Assembly (NCBI RefSeq): GCF_009296175.1 | Contig: NZ_VOSK01000026.1 | Location: 1-48,017 of the forward strand | Direction of reading: 5' to 3' | DNA: 48,017 nucleotides | From: Microvirga tunisiensis | GTDB taxonomy: Bacteria; Pseudomonadota; Alphaproteobacteria; Rhizobiales; Beijerinckiaceae | Shown: piece after piece, positions 32,618 through 39,527 of the stretch | Numbering within the stretch: position 1 is the stretch's first letter | Layout: the number at the start of each line of letters is the position of its first letter | Position numbers and translations under genes: made by a program | Notes under the pieces: generated by a model | Databases searched by the model: none | Told to the model about the DNA's origin: nothing | The model's input: the letters and a program-made list of their open reading frames with translations, nothing else

Positions 32618-34192
32618 TTACTTGGAGATCCAGGCCTCGTCCATGGATTCGTTGAGACCGATGCCGGTCCTCACGAGGTTCTTCACCTTCTTGCGGTTGA
32701 TGGTGACGTTCTGCATCTCGTAGAGCCAGCCCAATGCCACATCGTCAACGAGGATCTTCTGCGCTTCGGTGTAGGCCTTGGTCGCCACGTCCTTGCTGAC
32801 CGCGCCGGCGGCGGTTGCGAAGAGTTCGTCGACCTTGGGGTTCAGGTAGTTCTGGTTGTTGCCGTAAGGCGTCCCCTTGACGACGTTGTTCGACAGGTAG
32901 TGGCGGGCAACACCAAGCGCCGGATCGCCATACTGATAGGTGAAGTTGAACGTGAGGTCGAAATCGAAGTCGGCGAGCTTCTGCGACCAGCCACCGGCAT
33001 CGACGCCTTGAATTACGACCTTGAACCCGAGTTGCTCGATCTGCTGCTTAATGTATTCCGACATGCGGTCCCACGCGGCGCCGTAGGGGAGCGGCATCAA
33101 CCGGATGGTGTAGTCGCCCGGCTTGATGCCTGCATCGGCCAGGAGCTTCTTAGCCTTGGGCAGATCGAACGGATAGGCCGGAACGTCGGGCGTATAGTAC
33201 ATGGTCGAGGACGCAAATGGACCGGTCGCAACCTTACCAAGACCGAAGAACACGTTCTTGACAATGAACTCGCGATCGATCGCATGCATGATGGCTTGGC
33301 GAACGCGCTTGTCCGAGAACGGCAATGTGCGCTGGTTCATCTGCATGAACACGAGAGGTGCGTAGTTTTCCCAGCCACTTGTGGTGTTCTCCACCTCAGG
33401 CAGCTTCACGAGCCGGCGAACCTCGAAGCCCTCGACGTCGCCGCCGCGAAGAACGTCGACAGTGCCCTTCTCGAAAGCCACTGCGCGCGAGGCGGAATCC
33501 GGAATGATGCGGAAATAGAGCTCGTCCAGATAAGGCTTGCCGGGCTTCCAGTAATCCTCGTTGCGCACGAGATGGATGTAGGAGCCGCGCTTCCATTCCT
33601 TCAGCTTGAACGGGCCGGTCCCGATAGGCGTCTGGTTGGCGGGATTGGTGCGGTAATCCGTGCCCTCATAGAGGTGCTTCGGAATGATCGGAAAGGAGCT
33701 GAGTTCGAACGCGCTGATGAAAGCGGAGAACGGCGTCTTCAGCTTGAACACTACCTGATTGGGGGCCGGTGCGGTGATGCTGTCCACGTAGGTCGTGGCG
33801 ATAAGGCGCCAGCGCGGATGAGCCTCGCGGAGGAACTTATCGGCTGTGAACACGACGTCATCGGCACTGAACGGCTTGCCGTCGTGCCATTTGACATTGT
33901 CCTGGAGGGTGAATGTGTAGGTCAGCCCATCGTCCGAGATGACCCACGATTTCGCGAGCGAAGGAAGAGGCTTTAGGTCGGTGCCGTAGGTCAGCAGGCT
34001 CTGGTAGATCTGCCCGCCCACGTACAATGTCGGCCCTTGCGTGTTCAGCCCGACCATCAACACGGGGGGTTCGGGTTGGGCGATCATGTTGAGCGTTCCA
34101 CCCTTGACTGGCGCCTCCTGCGCGACCGCTCCGGATGCACCGGCACAAAGCCATCCGGCGAGGGCGGCCAGCACGCTAAGCCTCATTTTCAT
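32618..34192 (-). CDS. Peptide/opine-type ABC transporter substrate-binding protein
   Basis: 524 residues from ATG 34192 with AGAGGAAG upstream. A Sec signal peptide runs MKMRLSVLAALAGWLCAGAS to AVAQ-EAPV. SBP_bac_5 (cluster C) fold: GGTLNMIAQPEP, SLAKSWVISDDGLTYTFTLQ, DNVKWHDGKPFSADDVVFTA, AYPFDLPKAKKLLADAGIKP. It binds the substrate in the periplasm for the downstream permeases. It is the first gene of a nine-gene minus-strand run (SBP, two permeases, ATPase, ThDP enzyme, deacetylase-like, ALDH, GntR, hydrolase) with gaps mostly under 90 bases. The ligand is probably a short peptide, acylated amine or opine-like compound. Confidence 0.94.
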   Translation of the reverse strand: MKMRLSVLAALAGWLCAGASGAVAQEAPVKGGTLNMIAQPEPPVLMVGLNTQGPTLYVGGQIYQSLLTYGTDLKPLPSLAKSWVISDDGLTYTFTLQDNVKWHDGKPFSADDVVFTADKFLREAHPRWRLIATTYVDSITAPAPNQVVFKLKTPFSAFISAFELSSFPIIPKHLYEGTDYRTNPANQTPIGTGPFKLKEWKRGSYIHLVRNEDYWKPGKPYLDELYFRIIPDSASRAVAFEKGTVDVLRGGDVEGFEVRRLVKLPEVENTTSGWENYAPLVFMQMNQRTLPFSDKRVRQAIMHAIDREFIVKNVFFGLGKVATGPFASSTMYYTPDVPAYPFDLPKAKKLLADAGIKPGDYTIRLMPLPYGAAWDRMSEYIKQQIEQLGFKVVIQGVDAGGWSQKLADFDFDLTFNFTYQYGDPALGVARHYLSNNVVKGTPYGNNQNYLNPKVDELFATAAGAVSKDVATKAYTEAQKILVDDVALGWLYEMQNVTINRKKVKNLVRTGIGLNESMDEAWISK

Positions 34193-34583
34193 TGTGATCT
34201 TCCTCTGGTTATTCAGGTCGAATGACATTCACGCAACAAACCTTCGTATTGGGAGGGGACAGAAGTCCCAAATCCGAAGAAAGCCCCTAGAATCACAGAA
34301 CGAAGCACACTAGCTCGAGATCGAAGCCCAAACTGTCCTGAAAACGTAAGTTGATTACTTAACTATCTTTCAGGCAGACAGCTAAAATTGCGCAACACTC
34401 TTCGCCTTATGGAGCATTTGACCAGCGAACACATACATCGATGCGTTTTGAACTTTAAGTGACCTCTAAGTTCCCTTGCGGAACGATTATGATGCATCAA
34501 ATTTTTAAGTCAAGCGACTGACGAGGCCACGGTGGATCGGGCGGTGATGCTCTGCGGTGCCAGTGCTCCGTTGAGGGGCGTTC
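34193..34583. other. Control region of the transporter operon
   Basis: 391 bases without a gene, markedly A/T-richer than its flanks. A small hairpin GGGAC-AGAA-GTCCC (34256-34269) lies in what would be the SBP mRNA leader. The operator candidate is at 34490-34499. The region from about 34510 to the IS end at 34584 shows nothing recognisable. Confidence 0.6.
34490..34499. promoter_or_regulatory. Second TGATGCATCA operator candidate
   Basis: The 10-base palindrome is identical to the core at 22640-22649. It sits in the A/T-rich region about 298 bases before the SBP start, so the promoter would have a long leader. The same regulator could thereby control transporter and kinase operons. Confidence 0.5.
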
Positions 34584-35735
34584 GTAAGTGGGGCAGATTG
34601 CTTTCAATTACCCACATCTCCGGAGCCGCGCCACTTCAGCTTGCGCGAGATGACTCGGGCGTGATTCCTTGTTGGGCACCCATTCGGATGGAGTGCTGCC
34701 ATGGATCCGATGCTCGAGGGTGCCTCGTGGCTCGATGAGGAATTGGCCGGATCAACCTTTGCCGATGCACGGCTGGGCCGGCGGCTGCGGCGGCTCTTGG
34801 AGCAGCTCGGCGGGGCGATGGGAGCGAGCCTGCCGCTGGCCTGCCAGGATTGGGCCGCCACCAAGGCCGCTTATCGCTTCTTCGACAATGATCGCGTCAG
34901 CGAGGCTCAGATCCTGGCCGGCCGCTTCGCGGCAACCGCCAGCCGCGTGGCCGCGACCGAGGGGCCGATCCTCATCCTTCACGACACCACCGAGTTCACC
35001 TATCACCGGGTCCGGCCTGAGCCAGTTGGCGTGATCGGGCAATATCCCTGCCGCAACACCAGTTATGATCGACGCCAGCTCTATACCGTTTGCGGCCTTC
35101 TGATGCACTCAAGCCTTGGCGTCACGCCGGATGGGCTGCCGCTGGGGCTGTGTGCGATCAAGTTCTGGACGCGCGCCAGCTTCAAGGGCACGACAGAGCT
35201 CAAGCGGCATATCAACCCGACGCGGGTGCCGATCGAGGACAAGGAGAGCCTCCGCTGGCTCGAGAACATGCGCCAGTCCTCGGCGCTTGTCGCTGATCCG
35301 GCACGGTGCATCCACATCGGCGATCGCGAGAGCGACATCTATGAGCTGTTCGTCACGGCGCACGAGCTCGGCACGCACTTTCTCGTCCGCAGCTGTGTCG
35401 ACCGGCGGGCGGATGACGGCACCCAGACGATCCTCGCAGCCATGGACCAGCAGCCTGGCCAAGGCGAGCACCCGATCGCGGTGCGGGACGACAAAGGCAA
35501 GGAGAGCCAGGCGCACCTCACCATCAAGTATCATCGCCTCCAGGTGCTGCCGCCTCTCGCCAAGCGGAAGCGCTATCCCGCGCTCGCGCTCACCGTGATC
35601 TGCGCTGATGAGCAAGGAACACCCGAGAACCGCCAGCCCATCCACTGGCGCCTCATCACCGATCTGCCCGTCACGTGCGTCGATGAGGCGATCGAGAAGA
35701 TCGGCTGGTACGCCCTGCGCTGGAAGATCGAGATG

Positions 35736-37600
35736 GTCTAATCACAAATGACAAATTCTGCCTGAGCCGCTTCAGACAGCTTAAGCTGAGCTGGTGGCGA
35801 TTGCCGTTGCGCTTGCGCGAGACCTGTCCGTCGGGTTGCCCTTCGTTGCCGAACTTGTCTGCGGCAGGAGGCAACGATGCGGGAGTGGCGGATGCACCGG
35901 ACATGCCAGCCTCATCCGGACGGGCAGCGCCGGTGGGATCGGACCTATCAGCAATTGATGGCGTGGACAAAGCTGTCACAAGACGCTGCGGTCCCGACCG
36001 GCGCCGAGCCTCCCGCACGGGAGGTGAACCATGAGGACCGGGATCTATGCACGGGTCTCCACCCAGCGCCAGGCACAGGCCGACGGGCTTGCTCAGCAGA
36101 TTGATCGCCTGCAGGCTCACGCCCTTCAGCAGGGCTGGAGCGTCGCCCCGGAGCACATCTTCCGCGATGATGGCTATAGCGGCGCCAAACTCACGCGGCC
36201 AGGTCTGGAGCGACTGCGCGACCGTGCGGCTCTGCGCGAACTCGACCGGGTTCTGATCACGGCACCAGACCGGCTCGCGCGCAATTATGTGCATCAAGTC
36301 CTCCTGCTCGAGGAGATCACGGCCACCGGGTGCCAGGTCGACTTTCTCGACCGGCCGATGAGCCAGGATCCGCATGATCAGCTTCTGCTGCAAATCCGTG
36401 GGGCCGTGGCCGAATACGAGCGCACCCTGATCGCGGAGCGGATGCGCCGGGGACGGCTGCGCAAGCTGCAGGCCGGCGTCCTGTTGCCGTGGATCCGGGT
36501 GCCGTACGGCTATCGCGTCAATCCGGATCGTCCCCGCGATCCCGCCGGCGTGCGTCAGGATCAAGCCGAGGCCGCGGTGGTGGCCGAGATGTTCGCCTGG
36601 TATGCTGATGAGGGCCGCAGCTTGTATGGCTTGGCCAAGAAGCTGCATCAGGACGCGGTGAGGCCTCCGCGCGCCCGGGGACGCTGGGGCGTGCCGAGCT
36701 TGCGGGGCATCCTGACCAATCCCGTCTACACCGGCGAGGTGTATGCGGGGCGGATCCAGGCTGCCTGCCGCCCAGGGGCTGCGGTCACGACCCGGTGCAT
36801 CCGACCGCGGGAGGACTGGATGGCCGTGGCATCGATCCTGGCCATTGTCACCCAGGAGCAGTTTGATCGCGTGCAGGCCAAACTCGCCCAGAACCGGCAA
36901 TTCGCAGGCCGCAACAACACGGCTCAGAGCTATCTGTTACGGGGCCTGGTCAGCTGTGGCGTGTGTGGGTTGGCCTGCTTCGGCCGCTGCTTGCGATCGC
37001 AGCATCGCTATTATTGCTGTCGCGGCAAGCTGCCAGCCCTCCAATCCCACCGGGAAGGGAAGTGCCGCTCGCGCTATATTCCGGCCGAGCCGATTGAGAG
37101 CCTGGTCTGGGAGGATCTGTGCCGGTTGCTGACCCATCCGGAGGCCATCGGCTATGCGCTGGAGCGGGCGCACGGCGGGCATTGGCTGCCTCAGGATCTC
37201 CAAGTCCGGCGTGATGCCTTGAAGCGGGGGCAAGTCCGCGTGGAGCAGCAAATCGAGCGCCTGACCGAGGCTTATTTGAGCGAGGTTGTGGGCCTGGAGG
37301 AATATCGCCGTCGCCGTCACGACTTGGAGCAGAAGGTCCAAAGCCTTGGGGCCCAGAGGCAGCAGTTGGAGGCGCAGGTCGACCGTCAGAGCGAGATCGC
37401 ACGGGTGAGCCTGAGCATCGGCGAGTTCTGCCGCCGGGTGCAGAAGGGGCTCGAGCAGGCAACCTGGGAGCAGAAACGGCAGCTCATCGAGTGGCTGGTG
37501 GTGCGGGTGATCGTCACCGACGGAGAGGTCGAGATCCGCTATGCCATTCCAACCAGCCCCAATGGCGAAGCGACCCGCTTTTGTCATTTGCATTCAGACT
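35736..37600 (+). mobile_element. Element carrying a large serine recombinase, nested in the IS4 transposase
   Basis: The ends carry imperfect inverted repeats: GTCT...CAAATGACAAA from 35736 and its complement TTTGTCATTTG...AGAC up to 37599, matching at 16 of 20 positions. The flanks are ATCGAGATG (35727-35735) and ATCGAGCTG (37601-37609), a near-perfect 9-base direct repeat. Two plus-strand genes are inside: a small ORF and the recombinase. Boundaries are inferred from how the two halves of the host transposase join. Confidence 0.68.
35877..36104 (+). CDS. Small ORF overlapping the serine recombinase
   Basis: 75 residues from ATG 35877, with a perfect AGGAGG six bases upstream. It begins MREWRMHRTCQPHPDGQRRW, then DRTYQQLMAWTKLSQDAAVP. 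The last ~25 residues overlap the start of the recombinase gene in another frame (from 36031). Similar short 'QPHPDGQRRWDRAYQ' proteins are remembered in front of recombinases in methylobacteria. It may be an accessory or control factor (translation of it would lead ribosomes to the recombinase start). No known domain. Confidence 0.55.
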   Translation: MREWRMHRTCQPHPDGQRRWDRTYQQLMAWTKLSQDAAVPTGAEPPAREVNHEDRDLCTGLHPAPGTGRRACSAD

Positions 37601-37617
37601 ATCGAGCTGTTCCATAA
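36031..37617 (+). CDS. Large serine recombinase
   Basis: 528 residues from ATG 36031 with GGGAGGTG upstream. The resolvase catalytic domain is complete: nucleophile Ser10 in YARVSTQRQAQ, then DGYSGAKLTRPGLERLRDRA, ITAPDRLARNYVHQVLLLEE and EYERTLIAERMRRGRLRKL. The recombinase domain follows (PYGYRVNPDRPRDPAGVRQD to RGILTNPVYTGEVYAGR). Next comes a zinc ribbon (CGVCGLACFGRC, then YYCC...GKC) and a coiled coil (RVEQQIERLTEAYLSEVVGL). Such enzymes insert and excise DNA at short att sites. The stop codon (37615-37617) and the last residues (YRAVP) lie beyond the element's apparent right end, inside the target transposase gene. Confidence 0.92.
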   Translation: MRTGIYARVSTQRQAQADGLAQQIDRLQAHALQQGWSVAPEHIFRDDGYSGAKLTRPGLERLRDRAALRELDRVLITAPDRLARNYVHQVLLLEEITATGCQVDFLDRPMSQDPHDQLLLQIRGAVAEYERTLIAERMRRGRLRKLQAGVLLPWIRVPYGYRVNPDRPRDPAGVRQDQAEAAVVAEMFAWYADEGRSLYGLAKKLHQDAVRPPRARGRWGVPSLRGILTNPVYTGEVYAGRIQAACRPGAAVTTRCIRPREDWMAVASILAIVTQEQFDRVQAKLAQNRQFAGRNNTAQSYLLRGLVSCGVCGLACFGRCLRSQHRYYCCRGKLPALQSHREGKCRSRYIPAEPIESLVWEDLCRLLTHPEAIGYALERAHGGHWLPQDLQVRRDALKRGQVRVEQQIERLTEAYLSEVVGLEEYRRRRHDLEQKVQSLGAQRQQLEAQVDRQSEIARVSLSIGEFCRRVQKGLEQATWEQKRQLIEWLVVRVIVTDGEVEIRYAIPTSPNGEATRFCHLHSDYRAVP

Positions 37618-38163
37618 AATCCTGAAATCGGGCTGCCGGGCTGAGGATGCGAAGCTTCGGTCGGCCGAGCGGCTGGTCAATCTGCTGGCGCTGTTCTGCA
37701 TCCTGGCGTGGCGGGTGTTCTGGCTGACGATGCTCAATCGGACAGCACCCCAAGCATCCCCACGCCTGGTCCTCACCGCGCTCGAGATCCGCCTGCTCGA
37801 TCAGCTGGTCAAGAACAAGACGTCGTCACCGTCGCCAACGCTGGCACACTATCTGACCAAGATCGCCCGGCTCGGCGGCCACCTCGCCCGCGCCAAGGAT
37901 CCACCGCCCGGCAACATGGTCATGTGGCGCGGCCTCTCGCGCCTCACCGATATCGAACTCGGCGCCTCCCTCGGCATGAGGCTTGTGGGTAATTGAAAGC
38001 AAAATGCCCCGCTTACCCTTCGGCCAGTGGGGGCGGACTTCGACGATAGAGAGCCGCTGGCGCCGGAAACGTATGACTTGGCCGGTCCAGGCGAGGCATC
38101 TCACCGTTCGCAATGCCGCTCGACCGAGGTGTGACGGATTGATCTGCGAACGTCGTCGACCAG

Positions 38164-38172
38164 TGCTATAAT
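38164..38172 (+). promoter_or_regulatory. Extended -10 promoter element (TGCTATAAT)
   Basis: A perfect TATAAT with the TG extension, 84 bases before the DUF2270 gene. No good -35 at normal spacing was found, which extended -10 promoters can tolerate. Confidence 0.3.
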
Positions 38173-38255
38173 GCCTTATCAGGTCCTGACTAGGATGCGC
38201 CTTCCGCGCTGACCGAGAGTGTCCGAACGCCGTCCAGAGTGGAGGGAGGGACACC

Positions 38256-38981
38256 ATGCTATCGAAAACCGATCAGAGCACTGTCCAGGTTCTGCGCCCC
38301 ACTATCGCGGCACCCGTCTTTCCCAGCACCTCGACCGAGTTCATCACTGTCCTGGCGCATTATCATCGCGCCGAGATCGCCCGCATGGCGGGCTGGCGCG
38401 ATCGGATCGACCGGACCACCAACTGGGCCATTACCGTAGTGGCGGCAATGCTCTCAGTCTCGCTCTCCACGCCGACCGCTCACCATGGCGTGCTGCTGTT
38501 CGCCATGGTCCTGGTTCTGCTGCTCCTGGTGATCGAGGCGCGCCGGTACCGCTTCTTCGACGTCTACCGCAACCGGGTGCGCCGGATGGAACGTAACTAC
38601 TTCGCCCAGATCTTTGCCCCTGAGGAGGGGACGACGGACGACTGGATCCTCAAACTGGGGGATGATCTCAGACGGCCCATGTTCCTGACCAGCACCAGTC
38701 AGGCCCTCTCCCGCCGCCTGCGGCGCAACTACTGCTGGCTGTTCCTGATCCTGCTGTTCGCCTGGCTGGTGAAGACCACCTTCATCCGAATGCAGGAGAA
38801 TGCTGCCGAAGCCCATCTGGTCGGCTCGGTCGGAGAGTGGGTGCGCAACGCCGCCATCGGCCCGGTGCCAGGCTGGGCCGCGATCCTTGCGGTCACGCTC
38901 TTCTATGCCTGGATCCTGTATGCCTCGCTGCACCGGCCGAAAGGGGAGGGCGAACTGGCCTTCGGCAATGTCCATGTATGA
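38256..38981 (+). CDS. DUF2270 integral membrane protein
   Basis: 241 residues from ATG 38256 with GAGGGAGG upstream. A cytoplasmic N-terminus contains the family's EFITVLAHYHRAEIARMAGW and RDRIDRTTNWA. Two membrane segments follow (TVVAAMLSVSLSTPTA and LLFAMVLVLLLLVIEARRY), then the conserved YRNRVRRMERNYFAQIF and LGDDLRRPMF, and two more segments (WLFLILLFAWLVKTTFI, WAAILAVTLFYAWILYASL). DUF2270 proteins are inner-membrane proteins of unknown function in many bacteria and archaea. Followed closely by the frameshifted small-protein gene and then the SLC13-type transporter. Confidence 0.87.
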   Translation: MLSKTDQSTVQVLRPTIAAPVFPSTSTEFITVLAHYHRAEIARMAGWRDRIDRTTNWAITVVAAMLSVSLSTPTAHHGVLLFAMVLVLLLLVIEARRYRFFDVYRNRVRRMERNYFAQIFAPEEGTTDDWILKLGDDLRRPMFLTSTSQALSRRLRRNYCWLFLILLFAWLVKTTFIRMQENAAEAHLVGSVGEWVRNAAIGPVPGWAAILAVTLFYAWILYASLHRPKGEGELAFGNVHV

Positions 38982-38987
38982 AAGAGA

Positions 38988-39417
38988 TGACCAATAGGAT
39001 CGCCGTTGTCTCGCTTCTGAAGGCTCTCACCCCAGTCTGCAGAGACCTTGAGTGGGCGCAGCATGGGTATGCCGAAGCAGGCGGCTGCTCTGGCAGTCTA
39101 CGAGCTCACCAATGCCGTGCCTCAGATCGGGCTGGAGCAACTCCGGCGGCTGAACACCTCGCACTATCTCGATGACCAGGACTGCAAGTACGTCGGCGGC
39201 CACCGCATGCTGTGCTCCGGCGTGACCGAAATGCGGGTGACCTCTGACACTCCCCTGTTTCGGCTTGGCGGTCTCTATCTGGTCAGCCTCACCGATGGCC
39301 GGCCGCCACCGCCATGATCCGGTCTGGAAGGAAGCGAGCGATGCAGGCGTTCGGGGCTACTTCATGCCCGAGGACGACAAGTCGGTGCTCTACATCTACG
39401 AGACCGAGCTGAAGTAA
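38988..39417 (+). pseudogene. Frameshifted small exported protein
   Basis: ATG 38988 gives MTNRIAVVSLLKALTPVC, a signal-peptide-like start. The +frame then changes near 39030 to SAETLSGRSMGMPKQAAALA, then VYELTNAVPQIGLEQLRRLN and GGLYLVSLTDGRPPP. It changes again at a CCACCGCC run near 39313 to HDPVWKEASDAGVRGYFMPE, DDKSVLYIYETELK, stop 39415-39417. Each piece has normal coding character, and together they make one ~140-residue protein. Two one-base shifts make it a pseudogene unless they are sequencing errors. No family recognised. Confidence 0.48.
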
Positions 39418-39527
39418 CGCGTTGACGATGCCGAAGCCCAGCGTGGGCGAGTCATGGTTCGCGGCTCTCAGTGGCCTCTGGTCGCGGCCACGTGTTAGCC
39501 TTGCAGACGTTGTCCCATGGTGGATCG

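Larger units (their letters stand above)
34701..37996 (+). pseudogene. IS4/Tn5-type transposase, interrupted
   Basis: The N-terminal part (34701-35735) has the Tn5-type DNA-binding domain (WLDEELAGSTFADARLGRRL to AAYRFFDND), the first catalytic Asp in LILHDTTEF and the second in HIGDRESDIYELF. It reaches GWYALRWKIE and is then cut. The C-terminal part (37601-37996) resumes with IELFHKILKSGCRAEDAKLR and ends LGMRLVGN. Joined, they give the Y-(2)-R-(3)-E-(6)-K signature of IS4 transposases (YALRWKIELFHKILK), so the insertion falls directly at the catalytic Glu. Neither half can be active. Confidence 0.88.
34584..38016 (+). mobile_element. IS4/Tn5-type insertion sequence split by a second element
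   Basis: 32-base terminal inverted repeats (34584-34615 and 37985-38016) match at 29 positions, sharing TTGCTTTCAATTACCCAC. Without the inserted 1.87-kb element the IS would be about 1.57 kb, as usual for this group. No clear target duplication was found next to the ends. It borders the catabolic island on the right, as the IS6 element does on the left. Confidence 0.82.

Noticed and set aside
32609-33976. 455-codon plus-strand frame opposite the substrate-binding protein gene
   Set aside because: Shadow frame of a GC-rich gene; the minus strand has a signal peptide and SBP_bac_5 motifs.
35671-36900. 409-codon minus-strand frame across the serine recombinase
   Set aside because: Spans the IS/element junction and has no ribosome-binding site; the opposite strand encodes a complete recombinase.
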